Notes: a model not told the origin generated them from the letters alone. Positions 1-14,296 are shown, counted from the stretch's first letter. The stretch is 64,000 bases of DNA from Antedon mediterranea (GCF_964355755.1 NC_092672.1:1364001-1428000), one strand, 5' to 3'. Translations and numbers: made by a program.

Positions 1-3000
1 CGATGAAGATGACGTTGTATATGATTATTAACTATCAGTGAATTCATTCCCAATAATAAACAACTTCGAATGGACGATGATTATTTTGACATACTGTTCA
101 GTTCAACTATCTCAATTCTAATTTTCCTATAGAAGTTCGTTCGTTCTCAGGAAAATATTTACAATTAAGTTAAATCCTTCGAATATACTAAAAACATATC
201 TTGGTTAATCCTGAGTCTAACGTCCTATTGATCTGTTTGTCAAAATGTGTACACCTCTTTCTCTTTCTTAATCTCAAGGACATCTGTTCTAAGTTTGAAT
301 CACAACAATTGTATTTACAACTAAGAAAAAACCGATATGGCTTTTATTCAATTACCGTATCTTCATTTTGTCATTTTTGTTTTCCTTCTCGTGTTGCTTC
401 CAGCAACGGCTAATTGGCGTCTGTCGTAATAAAGGCTGAAGAATAAAAACTGGTGAGAGGTAAACTCATCCAATTTCATTAATAATTGAACTTTTGATTT
501 CTATAAATTTTTCAGACATTAAATGAACCGTATAATCATTAGCATAGGTAATTCTTTAAATGTCGTTTTTTAGAGTTTTTATTGTAATTATTTCAGGCCG
601 CTGGCGTTTAAAATTTGTTGTCAGAGTACGAACGAACGGAGTCCATTCGCGACAACTCATGGCAACTCATTTAGCAATTTTGATTTAAGTTAAAATTCAT
701 ATCCGCACTTTTTTCTATTATAAACATTAAGAAAATGTTTACACCCAGACTGCCCTTATTTACTCCCGTTTTCGTAGATTATTCTATAAATCTATTGTGG
801 AGATCTTTTACCCGAGTTCTCTTCCTCTCTTCTCGGGCTCTTATATAAGGCAAATACATTTTAACCGTACACCTTTTTTTCTGATTATGTTGTTTTTAAA
901 ATTGGTAGAGAAACGGGTCCGTTATAGCCCCATCATTGTTATGAAGGTTTTTAAATGTGAGATTTAGTCGATCACACTTGAAATTTATTTTTACATATTT
1001 AGGCAAAAAATGGTACCAATTACGGTATAGAAATCTACAGAAAACTAAAGAATACGAATCTGTATTGAACAATATTTATCAAAATAAAAAAATCACGTGT
1101 TTTTGTCACATAGAGTTTGATAGTGTGGACAGAGCTTTAGAGCGTCGATAACAACAACGTCATCCATTAATAAATATAATATTTTTTTAACAAATATTAA
1201 AATAAAAGACGTAAGAAATAAAACAGTAAAATTGTATGAAGTAAATTATTTATTATTTTCAACGTTTTATTGACATAGATAAGCTAATGTAATAAATACT
1301 ATTACAAATATATAACATATAATTATCAACATTTCATTACGAGTTAAGTACAGACTTGATAGTCACTGAATATGCTTAAATGTACCGCCACTCAAACGTA
1401 CAAGTGTTTATTTTAATTATTGAGAACTAAGAAATGTTTAATACCAAATCATTCCACCACCGTCATATAGGTTTATAAATGATATAAGCGAGATACAGAG
1501 TTCAGTTTTTTTTTATATTAAAACTAAATTATTTATAAAATGTTGTTTAAGCTATATATTTAGTGTTGTTGACAGTGCTGCTGTCAATGAACAAAACAAA
1601 CTTGTGTTTTGCAATCATAGCTATACGATATACTCGCGTGTACCTTTCGAGTGAATGTTGAATTCACTTTCATACATTAAAATACGGACTATCGCGAGTA
1701 ACATAAATACTACACGCGTGTCGAATGGCGAAATAAAGTGATGTGTTTTACCTTTAAAGGTTTGAATACAGACTGTTAGCGATGACTAGGTGGACAGATG
1801 AGTAATGTCAACAAGATATGTACCTAACTTTACGGCTCTGTCTTAATATGAGTATCCGGTTTTCCTATCACGGAACCTTTCCGTAAATACAGCGTAATTT
1901 AGATAACTGTAAACATATCATCGGCCATAAATCTAGTTTTCAGTTTTATGAGCGTAAACACACTTCCTATAAATATTACTAGGTCAGTGCAAAAGTTCAT
2001 CTTACTGTTGAATTTATAAAGTACATCCAGAACCTTTTAATTATCGCCTTTATTGCTGAAATAGCGCCACCAACGTGTCCGCGTATCTTGCGCCGCGTGC
2101 GCGTACAACGACCCTGGTTTAAAAAGAAAAAAACGACAAACCAACGTATTTATTATTAATTCAGATTTAAACCCTTTCAACAAGATCATAATTTTATCAT
2201 TCAAAACAATTGAAAATTGTCAATACAAAGTTCTGTTAATGTTAAACTGCGCTGTTTTAAACAAAATATTCACAGGCCTAAAGTAGTTTTCCACCAAGTA
2301 TTTTAACAAAGAAACATCTGCTCAGATTTATTAGACATTTGCAATTTATGACATCATCAACACAACAGTTTCCAAGAACTTTTGCAACCTGTCGAAAAAA
2401 AATAACAAGAGTTATTAAGAAACAATTAAAAACGACATGTCAGGTTTTAAGTTATCTTACTTAATCTCCAAAATTGCTTTAGCGCGTGTTGTTGGCGCGC
2501 ACATTGATGGCGCCAATAACTGGCGACGCGCAGTTTCAGCAGACTATTTTGAAACAACTACGCAAAAACGTGATTAAGTGCACAATGCAGCACGATTTTT
2601 TGTTTGAATTTCAATTTGATAGTCAAATTGCCACTTTCTTTCAGCAGTGAAACTGATCTTTAAGCACAGTTACTTACTACTCTGTGAAATTTCTTACACA
2701 ATGGCTTAATTATCACGCCGATATTAAGTCCATTTAAAAATCACTTTAGGCACACAATACATTAAAGTGTACTCATTTTAAATACAAGATTATCGCGTTA
2801 AAACATACGTGAAGTGGATGCAATGAGCAGTTGATGTGTCAAGCACAATAACGAGTGTAACTTAACGTAATTAATTTATGTAGTTTATAAACACATTGGC
2901 GTAAAGTAAATTGTCTCTTACGTCGACATCAATAGGTGATACATACAGATAATAGGTGGCTACATTTCAAGTTGTTGTTATACAAAAGATCACGTGTCAA

Positions 3001-4583
3001 ATAAGAAACAATTGACGCACGAGTTGAAAACAATTACTTGATGAACAAAAAGCTTTTGCGCGCATGCGTTAACTTGTTGTTTTCTTGGAGCGAATAACAA
3101 ACTTCTAATTCTAACTTTACGAACAAAACTAGGATAGGATTTCTCTACAACAAGAGCCCAATTAATAAACTTTCTTCTAGGAATAGAAATTTTGTAACAT
3201 AATCGGTATTTCGATCAACAAAATAAGTTGTATAATAGGCCTACATTTCATAAAAGCCTAAAAGCAATGAATCGAATTAAACAAAAGACCAACTTGAGGG
3301 TTTTTTATGTTTGATTATCAAAATTCAAAATTATTAATCATAGTAATATATAATACATCATATTTACAGGTTATAATAAGTCACGTGCTGTCTTAAATTG
3401 TAAGATGTATCCATCATTTTGATAAAAAGCAGAAATCATAAAACGCCAGAGGGCCGAGTGCGACGTGATCGCAAGAAAAGCAGATATGATCTACGTCACA
3501 AATTATACTAGGCTTCATCGGTCAGTGCGTATGATGGTAACACTGTCCACAACAATTTTAAAAAAATGGTTTCAATTTATTTCGAAAAAAACTTGCATAG
3601 AATGTGCAGAAAAATGTAGCTCTCATGACGTACTTTGGTTACAATGTGTACTGTAAGTAAATATTAAGAAACAAAGACTTTTATTTGGCATACTTCGAAT
3701 TAAAATAAATGTTTATGTTACGTGACAGTTGGCCTATATATACAAAGAAGTCCGAAGAGATTGATAAAAACCTTTGGTGAAGAATTACATAAAACATAAC
3801 ACGCAAACGTGGACAAACTCAAGAACAGATTATTTGTATTAGCGGTTCTAACTCATATCCACAAGTATTTATTTCAATATTTTGTTTGTGTTGAATGTAA
3901 AATTAAATTATTGATTTAAATTCAATTCATAATTGATTAAGTAATCTGATAAAATAATCTATTCTAAAGTAGCCATATTTTCATCAAATCCTTTGCCACA
4001 TTCATCAGTCGAAAAAAATAATATCTAAGAACGAAGAATTATCTTCTCTCTTCACTTTTATACACATAAGTTACTAGTGTAATTAAGAATAGAGGAGTTC
4101 TACTATGTTCTAGACAGCGGATACGTAACCAACTAAAGCTACAGCGAGTAATTTCTTAGTAAATTGTAATTTTACTCTTTTCTGTATCACGAAAGAGTGG
4201 AATTCTACAGAAAACTCTTGAAAATGTCACTCTTTTCTACATCAAGAAAAAGTTGTAATTTATTTTTTTGGATCGAATTAAAAGGAAGAATGAAATTACA
4301 ATTTCACTCACGGAAGAGTAAAATTGTATTGAAAGTTCAGTCTGTATCAAGATTGTATTTCAACTTTTACATGCACCTAAAAGAGTGAAACTTGTAATTT
4401 CACTCAAAGGAAGAGTGAAAGTGTATTGAAACTTCACTTGTATTTTAACTCTTACATCAACCAAGAAGATTGAAACGTTGAACGATTGCACTCTTGAAGG
4501 AAGAGTGAAATAGTGTATTAGGAAGAGTGACACAGTGTATTTCACTCAAGGAAGAGTGGAATTACGCTTGTGCTTATATTTAC
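1..4583. other. Non-coding stretch, no gene recognised
   Basis: AT-rich DNA with only short ORFs that resemble chance frames. Because the candidate peptide-precursor gene on the minus strand ends its second exon at 4584 with an open splice donor, this stretch should contain its next intron and possibly its mature-peptide exon. I scanned the minus strand for an exon of matching phase with paired cysteines or an amidation site and found none I could support. A degenerate tandem repeat built on the words GGAAGAGTG and AATTTCACTC fills about 4195-4560. Confidence 0.5.
4195..4560. repeat. Degenerate tandem repeat (GAAGAGTGAAA / TTTCACTC)
   Basis: The words 'ggaagagtg', 'gaagagtgaaa' and 'aatttcactc' recur about every 40-60 bases with alternating strand sense, suggesting a decayed minisatellite with internal dyads. 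It ends just before the second exon of the candidate peptide precursor on the other strand. Confidence 0.5.
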
Positions 4584-7500
4584 CTTTTCTTGTCCGTGAT
4601 TGAAATCTATCTTCAGAGTTGTTACCGGTTGCTCCTCGTGATAACAAATATTCCAAGAGGTAACGGTCGTCTGAGGCGGGTAGTGCTGGGTTTAATCCAT
4701 CGTTTGAAAGTCCCCCTCCTACTCCATTTGGTGCAATGGTATCATCATATCTTTGAAATAGTTCTAACATAGCACGTGATGCCTGAAAGATACAATTAAA
4801 TCAACCTAATTCATTTTCAATCGCGGTGCTCACAAATCTGTTTTGTGTGCACAATAATTATAAATACGGTAGGCTATACGGTATAAATATTTTTTGGGCT
4901 TTATTAACACGTAAGTCTCCCTATACCGGTATCTGTGAGTATTTTGGGTAAATAGTAAAAGTAAGATTGGTAGTCGAGTTCAATCTTAATTTAACCTTTC
5001 AACGAGTGAAAATAATTGTATTATTTAGGTTATTGCTTACAATATTGTACAAAACATTTATTAGAGCTATTTGTTGTTTTATTTTATGAAAGACAAGTGC
5101 TAACAAATGTACGAAATAATTATTTAAAAACTTTAGTAGAGTTTAGGTTACCGACCGTTAACTAATTCAACTATCTTCACCAGGTTTTACGTAAAACGAG
5201 ACTGTTAGGCGGTTTAATCAAAATTTGTAACACTAAATGTGTAACATCGGGATTCTGTATAACCTATTACAAATCATTGTTGGTAATTTAAGGCGCCAGT
5301 ATTGTTAAAGAAATCACGGAGTATAGTAACAACTAAAATTAAGAGATTTCCTTAATCTATACCTTTTAAGTATATTAGTTATGAGGCGCGAAATAAAACA
5401 ACTTTACAAAAGGGTTAATAATGATAATTATGATGTTATTTGATGTAGTTTTCAGAGAAAAACATTTTAGAAGTATAAAAAATGTTTTAATACATAAAAT
5501 ATTGCCTCGAAGTTGTGTATTTCGCTTCTATTTCAAACTCTAACTTGACGGATAACTATAAGAATTGATTGAAACGAATCGCCCTAGGCCTAGAATGTTT
5601 CTGATGAGACCGGGCCACTATCACTCCAGTTGTATCAACATTCGGTGCTGTACATTAGTGCTTATAACTGTCTGCTGAGCTTCTTGATTGTTTTAGTTGA
5701 AACTTCGTGCTTATCACCTGATCATGATTGATTAAGAGATATTTACAACAGCTTAACAACTGTAAAACTTCTCAACTCGAACGTAATCGGGACAGTGTTT
5801 TTCATTAATTCTCTATCTTATGAATGCCATCGTTATGTGTTTTCTTAGATTACAACAGACAGAGCTATAGATTGAGTCAATTTCGTGTTACACTAATGTC
5901 AGTATGACTATACTTTCATTTTTATAGAGATGTTCGAGACGTCGAATCCATGTTATAATGCTACTGTAGGATATATAAACATACTACTGTATATTACAGT
6001 AGGTCAACGGACGTTAAATGCTTCTTTTGACCGTTAACTGAAAAAAAAATCGTTCATATGCCTATACAGTGTATATATCTATATAAATACCAACCGGATC
6101 CGGTTTGTCGTTTGGACGTATACAGTAGTCTACCTATACCGTAACTGTTATACGATATCGGGTTGATAGAAAGCAATATAAACATTTTGTTGTAACATTT
6201 ATTTAAAAAAGGCATTCTATCAATTTAGATTTGCTTGATTTAAACATTTACCTCAGATAGAGAAAAGTTAAAACGTAATTGTAAGAGGTGGGCATTTGGA
6301 CTTTATTTACTGCGCTTGGAACTCTGATGTTACATCCAATAAAAGATTACATCACAACACGTAAAAGCAGGAACAAGTAGGTAACAATCAAATAATATGC
6401 GACTGATCTGAAACTAACTACTAGCATTAAGTTGCTTGCTTCAGCCTCTACAACATTGGCGACTTTGAGGTTTAATATAAATTGCAAATATCAATTTCAG
6501 TTAGAATTATAATGAACAAAGACAATACTAAGTCATTTATTAATAAGCTGTACACGTCTTTCATTGATGTACCACTGACTTAATTTCTTCTTCAAAGGAT
6601 TTTTGAAAACTTGCGCATATTATCTTGTCGCTATGAATCACTTCAATACTTATTTATAATTACTATTTATTCACATTTTGTGTTTTTAAATGAAAACCGT
6701 CAATTGTATGTTTACATTATACATGTTTAATTGTTTAAAACGTGGTCTTTTGCCCTTTGTGATCTTGTAAATAGTGCATAGCCGAATACACCTTAGCAGT
6801 TGCTGATAATTTAAAAGAGTTGCTTATATATTTATGATTCCTTTTTATAATTTTCCTTTTATAAGGCCAGTTTCAATCGGTTCCATTCTAATCCACAGCC
6901 TGTAACTTAGTACACTTAAACTTGTTCAGTCTCAGAAAACGCGGTTTGAATCCGATGTTATTATTAGTTGGTCACATTATTTGTTTTCCTTTTTTTCAAC
7001 AAACACTCAAATCGCTCTGATCTTTACGAGAATAATAATAATAATAACGCGACTTTTATACAACGCTAACTTCTAACTAGTATAAATTACAATTAACATT
7101 TCATTTGCAACAAAAAATAACTTAAGTTTAGTTCACACGTCAAAGTCACTGTCGGTCATTGATTGGTTTACGCGTATACAAACAAGAAATACAAGAAATA
7201 CTAAAATTAGAAGGTTTGAAATGTTATCGATTAAAATACAGTGTGAAGGCTAATTCAGTTTATTTACATGCCTATCAAGGAAACAACGCGCGCGTACTCA
7301 TTCAGAACATAAATTGTACGCGCATGTCTAAGCATAACGTGTACTTGTAATGTAAAATCATTAAAGAAACAACGCGCGCGAACTCTTCATAACAGAAATT
7401 GTACGCACATGTCAAAACACAACGTGTAGTTGTAATGTAACTGACAAACGTTAGACTACTCGATAAGTTCGTAGGCATATTTACGGACTAAAAGCAATTG

Positions 7501-8889
7501 AACCTAGTTATCAACGGGCAATTATAATAGCATCAAATCAGCGTAAGTGTTGTTTTGAGGTGTGCATAAATCATTCTAAGATGATTTCATTCAATCATGT
7601 TAAAAGCAAAACATTTTTGTTTCGTTACTGTTTATTACAATTATTTCAAAAAACACTTTAACAACCCGAAGACATTTACTTAATCTGTTAATTGTTATCT
7701 TCCAAATGCTTTCTAGAAATCGCATTGATGCATAAACATCTAATATTAATCATTTCTACAATTTTTTATCGGGTCTATTTTACAGCTAAAGGCTGTTCAA
7801 ACTAGACGCAATTGCGATTGTGCGTCTTTTAATGTGCGCGCCGAGCGTAAAGCATGAAACCTAGTGAAGACGAATGCGTTTTAGAAAATATTTCTTTATC
7901 CACTATTTGTGGTACAGAAAATGTTAAGAGCAAAGTTGGTTGTACCGTTACTATTTTGTTACTCGTCTTTATGACCTCTTTTCACATACAAATGTTGTTT
8001 ATTGATATACTTAGTTGTGTCATTTAACATATTGTGTTTTACAGGTTCACTTACAGTATTTTACGATAGTATGTATTGTAAAACATTTTAATTTATTTTT
8101 CTATTTAAGCATGTGCTTAAACCTTCAGACACAGGCAAGACATTGGTTGAATAATAATAATCACGTTTTAGGTTTTAATTTTGTGAATTGAATTTTTTAT
8201 TTCAATTTAGAAAATAGGCCTAGTGCATTATAAAATAAATCCAAACGAAATGAATTTAAGAAACAATTTTTTATGGCTTTTTCAACTTAGAATAGAGCTA
8301 TCTTACGTGAATGTGACAGCCAGGTATTACTGAAAAAAACAAGCCATACAATTTTAGAAACAATGCTTACCGTATACGGTAAATTAAGGCTATTAGTGTG
8401 TACAGAATATATACTGAAAACAATATCATCCAACTGCGTGTTTACATTGGAATTGAGTATTAAAGTCGCAGAGCTAGCACTAATTTTATATTTTTTTTTT
8501 TAAATCTAAATAAATGTACGATTTGGCCCCTAGCAACGGTGGTCTCATGAAGATCACGTGGTAAGCACCAATCTTTACAATACAACTGCTGTGAGTGTAT
8601 AATGTTACACATCTTAATGTTTCATCTGAAAGACGAGTGTTACCTGAATGTTAAATAAATTGATATAACCATTCTGTGTGAAGATTAAAGCACGTGAACC
8701 GAATGCGGGGTAACATTTTAAATTTTACAAATTTATATTTGATTTATAAAATACGAAATTGATATAAATCACATAATTCCAACTTACATTTGTTTCATCT
8801 GTACTTCGTCTTCGTCTGAGACTTGCTGAGCTAATTATTGAAAAACAACCGACAAAAATGAAAATAGCGAAGACGGCAGATTTTGCCAT
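4584..8889 (-). CDS. Candidate secreted peptide (neuropeptide-type) precursor, exons 1-2, 3' part not found
   Basis: Two minus-strand coding exons join in phase. Exon 1 is 8889-8788 (34 aa): Met, then a hydrophobic signal-peptide-like core (AVFAIFIFVGCFSII), a small-residue cleavage region (SSAS), and an RRRR cluster; it ends at the donor AAT|GTAAGT. Exon 2 is 4782-4584, after the acceptor 'gtatctttcag', phase 0. It encodes 66 residues with no cysteine, including ELFQRYDD and DRYLLEYLLSRG, and ends ...SRTRK at the donor AAAAG|GTAAAT in phase 1. If the donor is not used, the frame stops about ten codons later. An intron of about 4 kb separates the exons. The layout (signal peptide, acidic pro-region, basic site at an exon end) is that of a peptide-hormone precursor with the mature peptide on a later exon. 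The RYLLEYLL helix recalls the pro-regions of somatostatin- and calcitonin-type precursors, but I cannot assign a family. Alternative: chance exons. Confidence 0.45.
7279..7441. repeat. Tandem duplication, two 86-bp copies
   Basis: Two successive copies begin GAAACAACGCGCGCG (7280 and 7366). Both contain AAATTGTACGC.CATGTC and end in AACGTGTA.TTGTAATGTAA. The repeat is CpG-rich against an AT-rich background. It lies in the large intron of the candidate peptide precursor. Confidence 0.75.
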
Positions 8890-9017
8890 ACTATAAAATT
8901 CGAAACTGGACACTGTGTTCAACCAAAGATGACGGGATACAAGCAATAACGTTTTCCTCGTGCAATAGTCTGTTCGTGCTCTATGTTCGATTGATGAAAT
9001 GAAAGTTTCAAACGACG

Positions 9018-9103
9018 TTTTATACGCGCCAGTGCCGTAAATTAAAAAACCACGTTGCAACAGTTAAAACCTCAAGTTTTTCCGCATGCATTTAATGACG
9101 TCA
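9018..9103 (-). promoter_or_regulatory. TATA box and palindromic CRE upstream of the peptide precursor
   Basis: On the minus strand a TATAAAA box (9024-9018) lies in a GC-rich setting (GGCGCGTATAAAACG), 129 bases upstream of the exon 1 ATG, so transcription would start near 8990. A perfect cAMP-response element, TGACGTCA, lies at 9096-9103, about 72 bases upstream of the TATA box. CRE plus TATA at this spacing is typical of peptide-hormone genes such as somatostatin. That is established for vertebrate genes and inferred here. Confidence 0.5.
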
Positions 9104-9559
9104 CTTCCGGTTGTTGTATCATCAATCATCACCCCTCTGCTAAATTATCACTTTTTTATGTCTTCATAAAATGTTTTTGTTTATAGTAAAAATGTTAGAG
9201 TTTACAAAATGATTCTTTCGTCACAGTTAATGATTTTGCAATTAATAGTGTTGAAAGTAAATGAGTATTTGCGTGGATTTGCATGGATTGGGATAATCAA
9301 CGCTTTCGTAATAAGTTGAGTTGTTAGATCGGTTGATAGTTCGTTGACATTGCAATCTATATCCTTTATGTCTGCTCAATTTTCTGCAAAAATAAATTAA
9401 AAGATTTTAAAAGTATCATTTATTTTAATGAAACTATTATATACTATTATAAATAAGCCTAATGTTTTGATTGGCGAAAAATATAAAAACACAAACTAAT
9501 TTCAACATATTTTTTTATCTAACTCGATAATATCCTGCAGGAGGCCCACTCTTTTTAGG

Positions 9560-9626
9560 GATCTACCAACGTGTAGTCCGTAAGAACATTACTGATCTAC
9601 CAACGTGTAGTCCGTAAGAACATTAC
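9560..9626. repeat. Perfect tandem duplication, 2 x 34 bp
   Basis: Two adjacent copies of a 34-base unit beginning GATCTACCAACGTGTAGTCC and ending in AACATTAC. The copies differ only at the junction, so the duplication looks recent. Confidence 0.9.
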
Positions 9627-9869
9627 ATTTCATAGTAATTAAGTATATTGCAATTAATTTCTTACCAGTTATATGGCGCCTGACAGTTAGACACTTGTTT
9701 CCACACGTACGCCATTCATCTCACGAGGCAAACAGAAAAGATACAAGTAAACAAGTAAATTCATAACCGAAAAAAGGAAATTTCGTAAACAAAGACTGCT
9801 TCTTAAATACTAAACATGAAACTGTGCAATAATGCCCGAGACCTCAACTCCGTCAAAAGGTTCTGCTTC

Positions 9870-10330
9870 AACTCTGTTTTTTTTAAATCTTTTTCTGGAT
9901 ATATTCTTTCGTTTTACATTTTTAAGCTACACTTCCTTAATTTTATATCTCTGTTACTTCTGCATTTTTTTTTTCTTTTTTTTGTTTATTTTTTTTATCT
10001 TATTTTTCTTCATCTTCTGCCTTTACTTTTTAAATTATCTTCCATGTTTTTCTTCTTTTTGCCATTTTTATTCCAGTTAATTCCTCTTCTATTTCCTTTA
10101 ATTTCTATTCTTTTATGTTTTTTCTTCTTACTTTCCATCTTCTGACTTTTTCTTTTCTTTTTAATTTATCTTCTACTTTTTCCTCTTTGTCATATTTCAT
10201 CTAGCTTCCTGTTACTTCCTTTCCAATTCTTTTCTTATTATTTTATTTCTTCTTTTCCATCTTCATATGTATCTTTTTTTTTATTTCTATTTGTGTTTTT
10301 ATTTTTCTTCTTAAATACTTTTTAGATAGT
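9870..10330. repeat. Pyrimidine-rich (T/C) strand-asymmetric tract
   Basis: About 460 bases in which the plus strand is almost entirely T and C, with few purines. Two overlapping ORFs rich in Phe and Leu cross it in different frames, which is a composition artefact rather than coding evidence. Confidence 0.8.
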
Positions 10331-12569
10331 GAAATAAATTATGTGATCCTTAAAATTACTGTTTACAAAATTCAACAAAGTTAAAAGAAATACCCTCATC
10401 GTCTGTTATAAGTTTCTGGGTTTCTAGGTAATTTTAGAGGTTTATATATCATTATTGCTAATAAAATACTGGAGGGTAACATTAGCATCATAAAGGAAAA
10501 AAAGCGACAAAATTAAAATACAGATCTAACCAATATACCTGACATTTTCTAAAATTTCGGCACATTCCATTTATCTTTCTTTTGGATTGGAAATTTTATG
10601 ATCGTAAAAGTACAAATATAGCCCCAAAAAATGTTTCAAAATTATTTTGATTGACCAAATACACAGGTTCTGAACAACAATACAGACTAATGATTTGATT
10701 ATAGAAAAGTTCCATTTTTATGGATGATGTAAAGTAGGACTATCAGCGCCGGTTTTTTTTTTACTACATTAGAAGATCTGGCCTTAGGAAAAACGTTAAA
10801 TATCAGATTGGAAAATGATCTAAGTATATTGCAACGTGCTTGTAAGGTTATACGATATTATTGTTACAACGTGATTTATAGCCGAGGATATACCATCTCT
10901 ACTAGTCGTGTATTTTAGAAAAAGTCCTCTTCTTAGCTTCGTTATCAGACTCATTAAACCTTTACAGAATAAAGCAATCGGATATGGCACGCAAAGATCG
11001 TCATTAGTTCTCTCATTTATCATGAGTAATCATGAACGAATACACGTTTTCTTCACGATAGTTTTAATAGGTTTGCTTTCACTAACAAACGCATTGTATT
11101 GTTGCTCTAAGTTGTACGTTAAAATGCATTCCATTGTTCTGCTTATTAAACTATACTGTGTTACAGGTATTTTCTAATCAGCGGTTTGATACTATAACGT
11201 GCTTTATAATTACAAGGTTTTGTCTTCAAAGCTAAAGATAAATTATATACCGTACGTCATAAAATGCTTCACTTAGATTATTATCATTAATCAAATGAAT
11301 TTTTAAAAAAAGGTAAAAAGTGAACAAGGGGTACAATGTATAAGAGGCCAAAGAAGCCGATATGCAGCCACCTTTATGGCACTAACGTGACGTAATAATT
11401 TGTTATCGTCGGTGACGGCACTAAGAAAAGAGACAACACATTGACGTTGATAATTCTGATCAATCCGTACAAGTTATTCTTCATTGAAAATCATTTATTA
11501 TGTAGGTCTAGTGTAATTGTATATAGTACATGGGAAATATTACACTAGACACAATGTTGAACTATCTAGTTAATTTGGAAGAGAGCGATTCTCGCTGTGT
11601 CTTCACCAATTACTTACATATAGTCTGCATCAGACGGCAGTGTCTTCACTCCAGTCGATGTTAAACTTTTAGTCCTAGATACGTCACATCTCACAACGTT
11701 TTGTCTAAAATAAGCTCTATAAATAAATGTATTTGTTACACACAAAAAATAGATTAATACTGCTTAATTTACTTTAAAATAGAACGTAATCAGATCGATT
11801 TTAATAATGCGTGATAGGACATCCATCTTTTCTTGTCTAGTTTGTTGTTGTACACACTTTGATCTGTTAAATAATTACTTAGATACTTTACGCTATTTTC
11901 TGAAGTTCTTAGAAATAGAAGCTATTTTGATTATTGGCACTATATCTGTAATGTGCATGACTACTTTTTTTTGGCGACGAATAATGTTTTTGATCGAGGG
12001 AAGTGTGGCTGTTTGTAGGTATCAACCGATTTTGGAATGTTGGGTTTCATATTATTATTGTACACCAAAAATCAACAGATTTCGCTCAAACCGCGTTTTG
12101 TGGTGTGCATGCACCATGACTTCCAAACACGTCAGTAAAACCAAATCAAGAGGAATTTCTCGGCGGTGAGAAACATGCTGTTGACAGTGTTTCACAGTCC
12201 GGGTTTAGGCCTACAATAATGATTATCAGATAGGCCTCGATATATACAACGATAGAATAGTGATTCATTGGTTGGTTCTCATTTATAAATTTAAAAAATA
12301 CACTATAATAAGGTATACTTCAATCTTCTATTGTCTAACTAGAACTTGTGTTACATGATATAACATTTCAGTTGAAACATTTCTATGCGTAGCTTGTAAC
12401 TTAAAACAAACCGTTTACAAAGTATAATGGAAAATAATGTTGAAGAGCATCTCAATTATTGGCCTAATGTATTGTATAGCCTTACAATAAAATCAATTAA
12501 ACGTTTACAAACAATTAATTTGGCGGTAAACATGATATTATGTGGTTTAAATTACAAGTTATTCTAAGT

Positions 12570-12724
12570 TAGTCTACACTACACTATATCAAACTTCATG
12601 TGACAAGAAAATGTGATGTGCCCATATGTACACGATGATATCATATTGGGCATAATCTCTAACATATTTAGGCACATCACACTTGTTTGTCTAACTAATT
12701 TAATAGTGTGTAGACATAGCTTTA
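12570..12724. mobile_element. Palindromic MITE-like element, copy 1
   Basis: About 155 bases with inverted ends: AGTCTACACTACACTAT on the left, and ATAGTGTGTAGACATAGCT on the right. Internal inverted motifs are GTGATGTGCCCATAT and GGCACATCACAC. The same ends and interior recur at 59580-59745, and in part at 38690-38770 and 54945-55036. No coding capacity. The superfamily is not assigned because the target duplication is unclear. Confidence 0.6.
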
Positions 12725-14296
12725 TTAAAATTATTAAACGTTGCCGGTCTATCATTAGGGTGCGATCATGAGTGCTGCAGCGAAGTTCATATGCCGACGC
12801 CGCCGCAGGGACAATGATGCTTTTCAGTAAATGTACTTAGTCTTATAAATGGTTCGGACTGAGCAAGAACATTATCAAACTAAATCTAACTATGTTATCA
12901 TGAAGTAGAAGTCATTTTTTTTACCTTAACATAACATTAAAAATGTAACCATATAAGGAAGATTGAAATACAACTTGTCTCATTCGCGCAAAATGTTAAA
13001 ACAGACAAAAAGCTATTTAGGATACCATAATTTGAACGCGCGTGTTATTGTGGTGTCACTGAATGTTATCAATATATATTTTAGTTAGCATATACAACAA
13101 ACAGTTATTTGGTGTGAAACGTTACATTTCCAGTCGAGTATTCAAACAGATTAAAGCTGCTTTCTTGCAACTGTCGCAAAATGAAAGTAATTCTTTCAAT
13201 ATTGAAATACAGTTGGTCAGCGTAGGACCGACAGACTAAGATGAATAGAACATCTAAAAAAATGGATTAAAAACCAATGACTGTTATTGATTGTCACTTT
13301 AACTGTAATTTATATAATGAATAATGGCTAGTGGTTCGTCATTGACATCAATAGATACACAAGTTTAATGCACGCGTACAAGTGTTGATAATCCTATTGG
13401 TATAAGTATGGTAAAACGTAGAAAACATTATATATATTTTAATATTGTGTTGAAATCTAAATTTATGACAAATAAAAATAAGTACAGTATACGTAGAAAA
13501 CATTGTGTACATACTTCGCATAAGTTGTGTATGTCTTTGCGTCAATGATGTACCGGTATAATTTAATAAAAAAGATTTGTTCAAACTAGACGTTTGGCCA
13601 ATCACAACCGACGGACATACTAACATTTGCTTCTAATTGGTCAAATTATTTTTCGCGTTGCGCGTTCCTCCTAGATGGAACCAACCATTACTATCTATTG
13701 ACGCTGTAAACAATTTTATAAAAGTTGTGATTAGTTTCAAACTGTTTATGTTTACAAAAGCTAAGTTTATTACTAAATTTTTTTGTTTTTAATAATTAAT
13801 TTAAATTCAAGAAATCAAATCCTTTTGAAATTTTTAATAAAGTCTGTTTCAAGCCCAATTTTATGGGAAAACAATCAACATGTTAACATCCTTAAGTAGA
13901 CTTAGTCATTGTTCTTTATTACATCTTTCCGAGTAATAACCGTGCAAATATTGTACAAGTTAGCACACGCACTCACGTTAAACTCATGTTAAACATGACA
14001 CTAACTATAACAGAATGACCACTTAAGCATTCAAACTGTCCTATCACATACATGGACAATAGTCGGTATGTTCTGGACATGCCTTAAAACATCATTAAAT
14101 TCTTCAGACGACTAACAAGATGATATAAATAATCCTATAGAAAATTCAGACATATTGTCCACAAATACTGCGCAATAACATCAATCATTTCAATATTGGA
14201 AACTGCAGTAGCTTCTCTAATTGACGACAACGCGTTGTATTTTATTTGTTTCGTCACTTTTATCTGTCTGAATGTGTTACGTTGCAGGGTGATTGA

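Noticed and set aside
2040-2110. Possible mature-peptide exon of the candidate precursor (minus strand, reading SLYAHAAQDTRTRWW in phase)
   Set aside because: The acceptor is plausible but there is no cleavage or amidation signal and the frame ends in an ordinary stop. Not enough to extend the gene.
9816-10145. Two overlapping Phe/Leu-rich ORFs as membrane proteins
   Set aside because: They are produced by the pyrimidine-rich tract; both frames look equally hydrophobic and no start context or splice structure supports them.
11807-12169. A 120-codon Cys/Tyr/Trp-rich ORF as a gene
   Set aside because: No recognisable motif, low-information composition, no splice or promoter evidence. A frame of this length can arise by chance in 64 kb.
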